A stretch of DNA of 64,000 nt from an uncultured Hyphomicrobiales bacterium (GTDB lineage Bacteria; Pseudomonadota; Alphaproteobacteria; Rhizobiales; Beijerinckiaceae). This document shows, one piece after another, positions 56,466-64,000 of this stretch. A program made the position numbers and the translations under genes. Positions within the stretch are counted from its first letter, which is position 1; every line of letters starts with the position of its first letter. Under the pieces are notes generated by a model. That model was not told where the DNA came from and made no database searches. It worked only from the letters and a program-made list of their open reading frames with translations. The stretch is taken from contig CAINED010000080.1 in assembly GCA_903847605.1 (NCBI GenBank), forward strand, positions 1 to 64,000, read 5' to 3'.

Positions 56466-56664
56466 GTAGACCCTCGGGCAAGCTTGACCAAGCGAAGGGA
56501 ACGAGATTCCGTGCGCGGCACATTTTGGCCTTATTCCGCCCCGCGAAGCAATGGCTTCCCGGACATAAAGCCCGCTCGGATGATACGTTCATGCAAGGCG
56601 TTGCGGTATGGCAACACTATCGTCAGGCCATTCAAGTTTTTGTGAACGTTAGGGTTTTGCGGGA

Positions 56665-57900
56665 TCAGGCCGGTTTTGGCCCGGAACGCTCGACGGCCAT
56701 ACCGAACAGGGGGCGCAACCAAACGCCTGCCCAGTTGCCCGCCAGCGCGCAGACGATCCAGAGCCAACCGTGCAGGCTCCCTGAGGCGATCCCGCTGAAA
56801 TAGGCGCCGATGTTGCAGCCGTAGGAGAGGCGCGCGCCATAACCCATCAAGAGCCCGCCAATGACGGCCGAGGCGATCTGCAGGGGAGGGATCGACCAGC
56901 CCGGCCGGAATTTCTGCGCGAATCCGGCTGCCGCCAGAGCGCCGAGAATGAGGCCGATATCCATGATGGATGTGACGTCCGCGAGGACGCTGGCCTTCAG
57001 CGCCGCCTGCTGGCCCGGATCTGACCAAGAAGACCATACGCTAATGTCGAAGCCTGCCGCTGCCATGGCCTTCGCGCCCCACAGGGCGAAAGCGGAGGTG
57101 ATTCCCCAAGGGCGTCCCGCCAGATAGAGCGTGAGAAAATTGAGGAATGCGAGCGCCACCGCACCCCAGACGAGCGGCCACGGGCCGCGGATCAGCGCTG
57201 CGCCGAAGCCGGTCGCCCGGCTCGATCCGGAAATCGTTTCGAGCCGCCCATGCTTCCGGCGCTCGACGGCGGCGACGGCGACATAGACCGAGGCGAATAC
57301 CGCGATATTGGCGGCGAGCGCCGCGGGCCAGCCCAGCGCTTCGACAAGCGACACCGGCGCGATGTGGGGCAGGCGCTCCCAGAATGGTAAATGTTCGAGC
57401 CCAAAAACGCTGCCCACGATGAAAAAGACGAGCGTGACGACCATGCGGACATTGCCGCCGCCCACCGTGAAAAGCGTGCCGCTGCCGCATCCACCGCCGA
57501 GTTGCATGCCGATGCCGAAGAGAAATGCGCCGAAAATGACCGATACGCCCACGGGCATGACGAAACCGCCGACCGGCGCGCCGAACAGCGTCCCGGACGC
57601 GAGCGACGGAAAGAAAAGCAGGCAGGCGATCCCCAACAGGATCATCTGCGCGCGCACGCCGGCCCCGCGCGCATCCGATATCAGGACGCGAAAGGCCGCC
57701 GTGAATCCGAAGCTGGCATGATAGAGTGTCACGCCGAGCGCCGCGCCGGTGAGCAGGAGCAGCGCATGATCGCGCGATTGGGTTTTCCACGCGACGATCG
57801 TCAACAGTCCAAGCAATGCGACTGCGACCGCGAGCGCCGCCAGTTGTCCGCGCGGCAGGGCGGGCAGCACGCGTGCCGTGGTCGCGTTGGATACACTCAT
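56665..57900 (-). CDS. YeeE/YedE family sulfur-compound transporter
   Basis: Inner-membrane protein of 411 residues with about nine to eleven helices, related to thiosulfate importers (TsuA) and Sox-associated transporters. The two conserved Cys regions are GMQLGGGCGSGTLFTVGGG (about 145) and RLSYGCNIGAYFSGIASGS (about 370). The start at 57900 is chosen from family alignment. It begins 41 bp after the Bug receptor stop on the same strand, so a periplasmic receptor and transporter may act together. Natural solute (thiosulfate or another sulfur species) is unproven. Confidence 0.9.
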   Translation of the reverse strand: MSVSNATTARVLPALPRGQLAALAVAVALLGLLTIVAWKTQSRDHALLLLTGAALGVTLYHASFGFTAAFRVLISDARGAGVRAQMILLGIACLLFFPSLASGTLFGAPVGGFVMPVGVSVIFGAFLFGIGMQLGGGCGSGTLFTVGGGNVRMVVTLVFFIVGSVFGLEHLPFWERLPHIAPVSLVEALGWPAALAANIAVFASVYVAVAAVERRKHGRLETISGSSRATGFGAALIRGPWPLVWGAVALAFLNFLTLYLAGRPWGITSAFALWGAKAMAAAGFDISVWSSWSDPGQQAALKASVLADVTSIMDIGLILGALAAAGFAQKFRPGWSIPPLQIASAVIGGLLMGYGARLSYGCNIGAYFSGIASGSLHGWLWIVCALAGNWAGVWLRPLFGMAVERSGPKPA

Positions 57901-57941
57901 GACCTTATCCGGTAATTGCAATCTGTCGGGAACGCGATAGC

Positions 57942-58964
57942 TTACGGCTGGATGATGCGCTGGGCGCGGTCGAGGGTCGCTTGCGGCAGTTTGTAGAGTT
58001 TGGCGACCAGCGCCTGCACTTTCTCGCCATCGGAGGGAGCGATGTCGATACGCGCCTTTGTTGCTTCGGCCAACAAATCCTTGTCCGCCAGCGCTTTCAT
58101 GAAAGCGTCGCGCAATATCTTCGTCGCCTCCGCATTCGTGCCCGGCGGCAGAATGAAGGGGCGGCCGAAAATCTGCTGGCTGACGATGAGCTCGACGGCG
58201 CGCTTGTCGTCTTCGCTGGCGACATATTTCCAGACGATGGGAACGCCCATGCGGTCGAGATCGGGCTCGGCATCGATGGCCGTCTGGATGATGACATTGA
58301 TCTTCTTTTCCGCGAGCCACTGGCCACGCTGCGACTTGAGGCTCGAATAATCGAGGCCGCACAAACCGTCGATCTCGCCGCGCTCCATCGCCAGCAGAAT
58401 ATCCGCAGAGCCCTTGTAGCCGCTCACGACTTCGAATTTCGCGCCTGCCGCATGGTTGAGCATATAGGCATAGTCGCGGGTCGAGCCGCCCTGCGCGCTG
58501 GCGCCGAGAATCGTCTTGTTTGCGCGCGCATCTTCGAACGTCTTGATCTTCGACGACGCGAAGGTGATGCACACGCGCGTGCCGCTGTCGGCGCTGCCGA
58601 GATAGACGAATTGGGAAGGGTCGAACTGCCACTTCTGCTTCGTGTCGAGTAGGGGCCCGATCACCACGCCGGGAAATACGATGCCCACGCTCGTCCCATC
58701 TTTCGGTGAAATACGCGCGATGATTCCCGCCGTGCGGGCGCTGCCGGCGCCCGGCTGGTTCTTAACAGCGATGACGGGCGTCCCCGGGATGTATTTGGGA
58801 ATATGGCGGCTGAGGACGCGGGCATAGGTGTCATAGCCGCCGGCCGGATCGGACCCGACCAGAAACTCGATGGTTTTCCCGGCGAAGTAATCCTGCGCAG
58901 CGGCAGGCAGGGCCGGCGCGGCGAGCAGAATTAGGGAAAGAGCACAACTTTTAATCGAGCGCAC
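57942..58964 (-). CDS. Bug-type tripartite tricarboxylate transporter receptor
   Basis: A 340-residue periplasmic receptor from a GTG at 58964 (GGGAGG site); an ATG at 59069 adds a non-family N-terminus. The signal is SIKSCALSLILLAAPALPAAA. Typical features are FAGKTIEFLVGSDPAGGYDTY, NQPGAGSARTAG and ILGASAQGGSTRD. It contains two Cys (VCITF and GLCGL), unlike the other Bug proteins here. It lies directly upstream of the YeeE/YedE gene rather than a TctAB pair, an uncommon neighbour. Confidence 0.9.
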   Translation of the reverse strand: MRSIKSCALSLILLAAPALPAAAQDYFAGKTIEFLVGSDPAGGYDTYARVLSRHIPKYIPGTPVIAVKNQPGAGSARTAGIIARISPKDGTSVGIVFPGVVIGPLLDTKQKWQFDPSQFVYLGSADSGTRVCITFASSKIKTFEDARANKTILGASAQGGSTRDYAYMLNHAAGAKFEVVSGYKGSADILLAMERGEIDGLCGLDYSSLKSQRGQWLAEKKINVIIQTAIDAEPDLDRMGVPIVWKYVASEDDKRAVELIVSQQIFGRPFILPPGTNAEATKILRDAFMKALADKDLLAEATKARIDIAPSDGEKVQALVAKLYKLPQATLDRAQRIIQP

Positions 58965-59401
58965 GGTGGCCTCCCGCAAATTGTTTGGGCGTTGGCACTC
59001 CCCATAGAAAGATTTTGACTCCTCGGAAAGCCGCAAATGCCGCGAAAGCCCTGGCCATGGGAGCGCCAAAGCTGTGACATATTTTCAACACAGGTGGGAA
59101 TTCGCGGTCGCCGGTATCGAGCGCACGGCGTGCAACCCGTCCTCCGGGCAATGGAACAGCGATCCGGACGCTGGATAACTCCCTGTTTAGGCGGGGTAAA
59201 CACACTGCAACTCTATGCAAAAGGTTGCTTTTACACATCCTTAACCAGGCAGGCTCGGGTTGGGCGCGGCGCTTGCGGTGTAGGCGGGCTTTGCCTATCA
59301 ATGTGGCAGAGCCTGAATCTCGCTGCGGGGGCAGCACGGTTAACGGGCCAGTTGGGGAACGGCGGCAGTCTATCCGCCCTAAGGATCGTCTGGAGGCGAA
59401 C
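58965..59401. other. Intergenic region upstream of the porin gene
   Basis: 437 bp between divergent genes. It has an inverted repeat GCAAC (59207-59211) / GTTGC (59224-59228), a possible promoter region, and a GGCGG/CCGCC hairpin (59371-59388) close to the porin start. The long leader is typical of regulated porin mRNAs. No gene is seen. Confidence 0.5.
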
Positions 59402-60931
59402 TTGAAGATCAAAACAGCACTTCTGGCCGGAGCTGCGGCGCTCGCGCCCGCAATCTCCTTCGCGGCGGACCTTCCGTCGATGAAGTCGGCTCCCGTCCAA
59501 TATGTTCGCATCTGCGATGCCTACGGACGCGGCTTCTTCTACATCCCGGGAACGCAGACCTGCCTGAAGCTTGGCGGTTATGTTCGCGCGGAATATTCGT
59601 GGCTTCAGGTGAAGAACGCCTATAACGCCACCAATAACGTGAGCAACACCGGCTTCAACAATGCCGGCGTCTTCGCGATTGGCCGCAACGCCACCTTCAC
59701 CAACAAGAACGGCGCCGACTCCCTCGGTTGGGAAATGCGCGGCGTGTTCGACGTCGACGCCCGCACCCAGACCGGCTGGGGTACGGTCCAGACCTTCATG
59801 CGCTTGCGCCTGACGAGCGCCAGCGGCCTTTACGGCACCGGCTACAACACGGCGAACTATGCGGCCTCGAACGCCTTCGGTGTTACGCTGATCCGTGCCT
59901 TCGTCCGCTTCGCCGGCTTCACCTTCGGCCGTTCGGCTTCGATCTTCAACTTCGAGTCCTACGACCAGTATGCCAGCCATCGTCGTCCCGGCTTCGCCAA
60001 CGGCACCAAGCAGATCGCCTACACCGCGACCTTTGGCGGCGGCTTCTCGGCGACTCTCGGCATCGAAGACCGCGCCGACTTCAACGCTGCCCGTACAGCT
60101 TCCGCGCTCGGCGCTTCGGCGGGCTCGATCCCGACCTTTGCCGTCAGCACGAGCGGCACGGGTCCGCAGCGTACGCCTGCGATTACCGGTAACTTCCGTG
60201 TCGATCAGGGCTGGGGTTCGTTCCAGGCCAGCGCGATCGCCATCGAGAATACCGCCAACATCACGAACCCGGCTGCTCTGGGCGTCGTCAACGCCAATGG
60301 CCCGCTCGTTCGCAAGTGGGGCTACGCCGTCGGCATGGGCCTCAAGGTCAAGCTGCCGATGCTGGCTGCCGGCGACGAGTTCATGATCACCGCCACCGCC
60401 GGCAAAGGCGCGATGGACACGGTGTCGAACTTCTCGACCAGCGCCATCACCTCCGATCTCGGCCACATCCTGATGGGTCTGACCCGTACGGATATGAACA
60501 TGACCGTATTTGGGACCGGCGCGAACGGCATCCGTGCCGAACTCACCCGCGCATGGGCCGTGTCCGGCATGTTCCGTCACAACTGGACCCCGACTCTCGC
60601 GTCTTACTTCGGCGCATCTTACCTGAGCGTCACACCGGGCGCGGTCAGCCGTGCGACGGACTGGCAGCTCGGCGGTCTCGGCAAGGCAAATGCCATGACC
60701 CTGTCCAAGGCCCTCGTGTGGTATCCGATCCAAGGCTTCGAAATCGGCGCCGAAGTGGCTTACTATCGCCTGAGGCAGACGGTTCCCGGAAATCCCGGCG
60801 TCGCTCCGTCCGGTGTGATCATCGCGGCAGCCTGCCCCGGCGGCTTCGCTGGCTGCGCACCGCAGAACGCGCTTTTCTCGGTCAACCCGAACGCATGGCG
60901 CTTCGTGGCCCGCGCCGAGCGCCGCTTCTGA
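59402..60931 (+). CDS. Rhizobiales-type porin (Porin_2 family)
   Basis: Outer-membrane 16-stranded porin, 509 residues. The chosen start is a TTG at 59402 with GGAGG 5 bases upstream, giving signal IKTALLAGAAALAPAISFAAD; the frame is open further upstream without a good site. The mature part begins PVQYVRICDAYGRGFFYIPGTQTCLKLGGYVRAEY, the pattern of the family, including the two Cys, and ends WRFVARAERRF. Strands such as GWGSFQASAIAIENT alternate as expected. It admits small hydrophilic solutes. A terminator follows. Confidence 0.93.
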   Translation: MKIKTALLAGAAALAPAISFAADLPSMKSAPVQYVRICDAYGRGFFYIPGTQTCLKLGGYVRAEYSWLQVKNAYNATNNVSNTGFNNAGVFAIGRNATFTNKNGADSLGWEMRGVFDVDARTQTGWGTVQTFMRLRLTSASGLYGTGYNTANYAASNAFGVTLIRAFVRFAGFTFGRSASIFNFESYDQYASHRRPGFANGTKQIAYTATFGGGFSATLGIEDRADFNAARTASALGASAGSIPTFAVSTSGTGPQRTPAITGNFRVDQGWGSFQASAIAIENTANITNPAALGVVNANGPLVRKWGYAVGMGLKVKLPMLAAGDEFMITATAGKGAMDTVSNFSTSAITSDLGHILMGLTRTDMNMTVFGTGANGIRAELTRAWAVSGMFRHNWTPTLASYFGASYLSVTPGAVSRATDWQLGGLGKANAMTLSKALVWYPIQGFEIGAEVAYYRLRQTVPGNPGVAPSGVIIAAACPGGFAGCAPQNALFSVNPNAWRFVARAERRF

Positions 60932-60955
60932 TACATTCCGTATCTCTCGATATCG

Positions 60956-60982
60956 AAAACCCCCGGCTGGTCCGGGGGTTTT
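60956..60982 (+). terminator. Rho-independent terminator
   Basis: Arms AAAACCCCCGG (60956-60966) and CCGGGGGTTTT (60972-60982), loop CTGGT, then a T-rich tail. It ends the porin gene. Confidence 0.93.
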
Positions 60983-61006
60983 CTTTTGCGTTTCGAAAGG
61001 TCCGGT

Positions 61007-63130
61007 TCAGCGGCGCTTGAGCGGTTCGAGCCGGTTGGCGGTCGCGGGATCAATGAGCAATTGCTCCGACGAGGCAGGATATCGCCGCCGCCAGTTCGGA
61101 TGCTCAACAGTCGTTCCCGGCAGGTTGGGCTGTTCGCTCGCGCCCAATAAATCTTCGAGAGGCGCAAACACGAGAGTCGCATTCGATTTTGCGACGAAAT
61201 TTATGGCCGCATCGGCCGCCGCGATTTCGTCCCGACCATTTGCCTGACTGGCGGGTAAGAGCCCCTCGGCCCTGAATGCTCGCGCCATCGAGCGCTTGTC
61301 GCGCTCGCGTTCCGCTTCAGCGGTTGTCTTCGTCTGGCACGGTGGCAACTGATCGCAGGCGTCGCGCACCTCGATATCGCGGCCCCGCTGCCAACCCGTA
61401 AAAGTCGCTGTATCATGCGTCGTGGTCATCGCAACGGCATCGCGCGGGTAGGCTTCAGGTTTGCGCCAGGCATCGTCGTCGCGCTCGAACAGGAGAACGC
61501 GAAGTCCCGCAAGCCCGTTTGCGCCGAGCTTCTCCCGGAAACCCGGCGGCACCGTCCCCAGATCTTCGCCGATGACAATGCAACGATGGCGAACCGATTC
61601 CAGCGCCACCAGAGCCAGCAGATCGTCGAGGGGATAGCGCAGATAGGCGCCCTCCGACGACAACCCGCCGGCAGGAATCATCCAGAGCCGAGCAAGACCC
61701 ATGACATGATCGATGCGAAGTCCGCCGCAATGGCGCATCGTCGCGCGCAGCGTGTCGACGAATGGCGCGAACTTCGCCGCGATCAGCGCGCGCGGCGAGA
61801 AGGCGGCAAGGCCCCAGTCCTGCCCCTTAGGCGCAAGCGCATCGGGTGGCGCGCCGATGGACAGGCCCTGCAACAGATCGCCTGGACGGCGCCAGGCCTG
61901 CGATCCGCCATCGTTGAGTCCGACCGCGAGATCGCCGATGAGGCCGATCTTCATGCGCGCCTCGAAGGCCGCGCGGCTTGCGCTGGATAACGATCGCGAC
62001 GCCAGCCATTGCGCGAATATGTGGAAGGCGATTTCCCGCTCATGCGTGCGTGCGTGCGCCTGCAAGGCCAGTTGGTCTCGTGACTGAAATTCGGCGCGCC
62101 ATGTGCGCCAATGCCATTTCGTGAAATCGCGGGCGAATTCCTGCGTATGCAACACTTCGAATTGCGCATGGGCTTCGAGCGCTTCGCCGCCAGCGCTGCG
62201 AAAGCGCGCGAAGTCGCGCGCAATCGGATTGTCGGATTTCGCGAGTTCGTTCTGTGCGAAGGATTCGAACAGCGCGCGCAGCAGCTTGAGCCGCGCTTCG
62301 CCCGTGCGTCGCCAGTCGATGAGATCGAGCCCCTCGAGTTCGTGCGCAGTGGTTTCGAGGTCCGCATTTGCGATCGAGCTGCGAATACAAGTTGCGTCGA
62401 ATGTCGCGAGCGGATCGGCCAGCATGATGTTGAGAAAGAGCCGGCTCGATGGCGAATAGGGCGAGTAATGTTCGAGGTCGCCGGCAAACAGCGCATGCGC
62501 CGGACTGAGCCCAATCGCATCCGCGCCATGTTGTGCGGCAGCGCGCACGAAATCGGCGAGCGCGCCGAAATCGCCGCTGCCCATGCCGCGCATTGAAAGA
62601 CAATTTCCCGGATCGCCTTCGGCTGCATGTCGCAATCCATAGATCTGCGCCGCGATACCGTAGATGCGCTTGCCGGGGCTCGCATCGTCGAGCGTGTAAC
62701 AGCGCGCCGGCGCGACAGTGAAATCGATCTCCCGCGCACCGATGCGCAGCTTGTGATAACCGGCAATATCGACAGCGGGAATCTCGATGTATCCGTCGCC
62801 GCGGTTGCGCGCGATGAAATCGATGCCGCCGCCATTCTCGAAAAGGATGCGTGCAGGACGCTCATCGACATCAGGCAATTTCAGATGCGACGGACGGTGA
62901 ACGCGCGTGATCAGGAAGTCGGGCGTTCCTTCACGTTCGCTTCGCAACAAGGCGAGGCTTTCGCGGATTTGGGATTTTGTTGCGCACGGAATGTGCAGCG
63001 CCTGCAGCACATGGCGTTGCGTATCTTCGTTCACGCGCCGCGCAATGCCGTCGTTATTGGTCCAGTCGATTTGAATTCCGGCTGCGCTTGCGAGCTCCTG
63101 CAAGGCGCTATCGCTGGCAGCGGCGTTCAT
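61007..63130 (-). CDS. malQ: 4-alpha-glucanotransferase (amylomaltase)
   Basis: Cytoplasmic GH77 enzyme transferring glucan segments, 707 residues. The nucleophile Asp is in GGLRIDHVMGLARLW, the acid/base Glu in CIVIGEDLGTVPPGF, and a further Asp in MTTTHDTATFTGW. The N-terminal 150 residues form an extra beta-rich domain typical of proteobacterial MalQ. Its start overlaps the glgB stop by 4 bp (ATGA), so the two work as one glycogen-processing operon. Confidence 0.95.
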   Translation of the reverse strand: MNAAASDSALQELASAAGIQIDWTNNDGIARRVNEDTQRHVLQALHIPCATKSQIRESLALLRSEREGTPDFLITRVHRPSHLKLPDVDERPARILFENGGGIDFIARNRGDGYIEIPAVDIAGYHKLRIGAREIDFTVAPARCYTLDDASPGKRIYGIAAQIYGLRHAAEGDPGNCLSMRGMGSGDFGALADFVRAAAQHGADAIGLSPAHALFAGDLEHYSPYSPSSRLFLNIMLADPLATFDATCIRSSIANADLETTAHELEGLDLIDWRRTGEARLKLLRALFESFAQNELAKSDNPIARDFARFRSAGGEALEAHAQFEVLHTQEFARDFTKWHWRTWRAEFQSRDQLALQAHARTHEREIAFHIFAQWLASRSLSSASRAAFEARMKIGLIGDLAVGLNDGGSQAWRRPGDLLQGLSIGAPPDALAPKGQDWGLAAFSPRALIAAKFAPFVDTLRATMRHCGGLRIDHVMGLARLWMIPAGGLSSEGAYLRYPLDDLLALVALESVRHRCIVIGEDLGTVPPGFREKLGANGLAGLRVLLFERDDDAWRKPEAYPRDAVAMTTTHDTATFTGWQRGRDIEVRDACDQLPPCQTKTTAEAERERDKRSMARAFRAEGLLPASQANGRDEIAAADAAINFVAKSNATLVFAPLEDLLGASEQPNLPGTTVEHPNWRRRYPASSEQLLIDPATANRLEPLKRR

Positions 63131-64000
63131 GCGGATTCATGTCGCAGCACGATGGCCGATAGGCCCGGCAATGTCAGGACAAGCGATTGCTCGCATCCAT
63201 GCGCGGCAAATCCTTGCGTTCTCTTGCCGCCGAAGTTGCCATCATTGTTGCCGCCGTAGATTGCTGCATCCGTGTTCAGGATTTCGTGCCAGTAGCCACC
63301 GAGTGATGCACCTATGCGATAATCTTCGCGCGTCACCGGCGTCATGTTGACGGCGACGATCAGCGACGCGCCTGCTTCCGTCCGCCGCTCGTAGCAGAAA
63401 ATGCTTCGATCGCTGTCGTCGACGACGATCCAGCGAAATCCCTGCGGATCGGAATCCGTACCCGCAAGCGCGCGTTCATGGCGGTAGATGCGATTGAGGT
63501 CGCGCACGAGCAACTGAATGCCCTTGTGTTCGGGCAGGGCGAGAAGCCGCCAGTCGATCTCGCCATCGTGGTTCCATTCACGCTGCTGTCCGATCTCCCC
63601 GCCCATGAACAAAAGTTTCTTGCCGGGCATCGTCCACATCAGCACAAAGAGCGCGCGCAGCGCCGCACGCTTTTGTGCGTCGTCCCCGGACATTTTCGAC
63701 AGCAGCGAGCGCTTTTCGTGCACGACTTCATCATGCGATAGCGCGAGAATGAATTTCTCCGACCACGCATACATCATCGCGAAAGTGATCTCGTCATGGT
63801 GCCAGCGGCGATGAATGGGATCGCGCGTCATGTAGCGCAAGGTGTCGTTCATCCAGCCCATGTTCCACTTGAAGGAAAAGCCGAGCCCGCCGTCCTTTGT
63901 GGCGCCTGTCACATGGGGCCAGGACGTCGATTCCTCCGCAATCGTGATCGCGCCGGGGCGGCGTTCTGCGACAAGCGCATTGAGATCGCGGAAGAAGGCG
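63127..64000 (-). CDS. glgB: 1,4-alpha-glucan branching enzyme, N-terminus beyond right edge
   Basis: The C-terminal 290 residues or so of a GH13 branching enzyme, open to the window edge; the family length is about 700-750. The catalytic Glu is in ITIAEESTSWPHVTG and the third acidic site is ALSHDEVVH. Further on LLFMGGEIGQQREWNHDGEIDW and WHEILNTDAAIYGGNN are characteristic. It creates alpha-1,6 branches in glycogen. The upstream part of the operon is outside the window. Confidence 0.95.
   Translation of the reverse strand, partial: AFFRDLNALVAERRPGAITIAEESTSWPHVTGATKDGGLGFSFKWNMGWMNDTLRYMTRDPIHRRWHHDEITFAMMYAWSEKFILALSHDEVVHEKRSLLSKMSGDDAQKRAALRALFVLMWTMPGKKLLFMGGEIGQQREWNHDGEIDWRLLALPEHKGIQLLVRDLNRIYRHERALAGTDSDPQGFRWIVVDDSDRSIFCYERRTEAGASLIVAVNMTPVTREDYRIGASLGGYWHEILNTDAAIYGGNNDGNFGGKRTQGFAAHGCEQSLVLTLPGLSAIVLRHESA

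Overview
The window is a stretch of ordinary-looking chromosome from a high-G+C (roughly 60-65% by eye) alphaproteobacterium, most likely order Hyphomicrobiales (Rhizobiales). Pointers are a Rhizobiales-type porin, the DUF2849-CysI-DUF934 sulfite reductase block, a DivJ/PleC-like membrane histidine kinase, several Bug-type (tripartite tricarboxylate transporter) receptors and abundant alphaproteobacterial CDS families. No rRNA, tRNA, insertion sequence, prophage or CRISPR array was seen. Both edges cut genes: pepN on the left (C-terminus missing) and glgB on the right (N-terminus missing).

Layout. 1-5.8 kb, minus strand: a lipid-remodelling unit (LplT-PlsC-AMP ligase triple fusion, then its likely TetR repressor, with a palindromic operator upstream) followed by pepN. 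5.9-10.6 kb: two convergent Bug receptors separated by palindromic repeats, a Rieske oxygenase and an aldo/keto reductase. 10.6-13.1 kb: cation efflux protein, gloA and a small membrane protein. 13.1-16.0 kb: a three-gene RiPP-like locus, made of a Tat-exported precursor whose C-terminus is built of (W/F)YRRYGRV repeats, a radical SAM/SPASM maturase, and a nitrilase-fold protein lacking the catalytic cysteine. 16.5-25.9 kb: GlcG-like protein, sulfite reductase block (no cysH), YegP-like protein, dusA, hicAB, MATE pump, a secreted lectin-fold-like protein, a TauE/SafE permease and a membrane retropepsin-like protein. 26-34.6 kb: cobT, two secreted alpha/beta hydrolases, an exported Pcm-like methyltransferase overlapping a membrane spermidine-synthase-like protein, and a secreted S10 carboxypeptidase. 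34.7-38.8 kb: histidine kinase, GST-like protein, metallo-beta-lactamase-fold hydrolase and a UDG-like protein. 38.9-44.1 kb: two tandem secreted pseudo-caspases with Q-rich tails. 44.1-49.5 kb: hydroxyisobutyrate-dehydrogenase-like enzyme, a TRAP transporter split over two strands, and an EamA permease. 49.5-54.5 kb: a Csu-like chaperone-usher pilus operon. 54.7-64 kb: moaA, L,D-transpeptidase, a Bug receptor paired with a YeeE/YedE transporter, a porin, and glgB-malQ.

The most unusual parts are the RiPP-like locus (13.1-16.0 kb) and the tandem pseudo-caspases (38.9-44.1 kb). In the RiPP-like locus the precursor carries a cytoplasmic helical stretch, then a twin-arginine signal, then an aromatic/arginine repeat core. 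A rho-independent hairpin lies between precursor and maturase genes, which would favour precursor expression. This fits cytoplasmic cross-linking of aromatic side chains followed by export of the folded product through Tat. In the caspase pair both copies have replaced the His/Cys dyad at the same two positions, which suggests a conserved non-proteolytic role in the envelope. All functional statements rest on motif recognition by eye; no database search was run.
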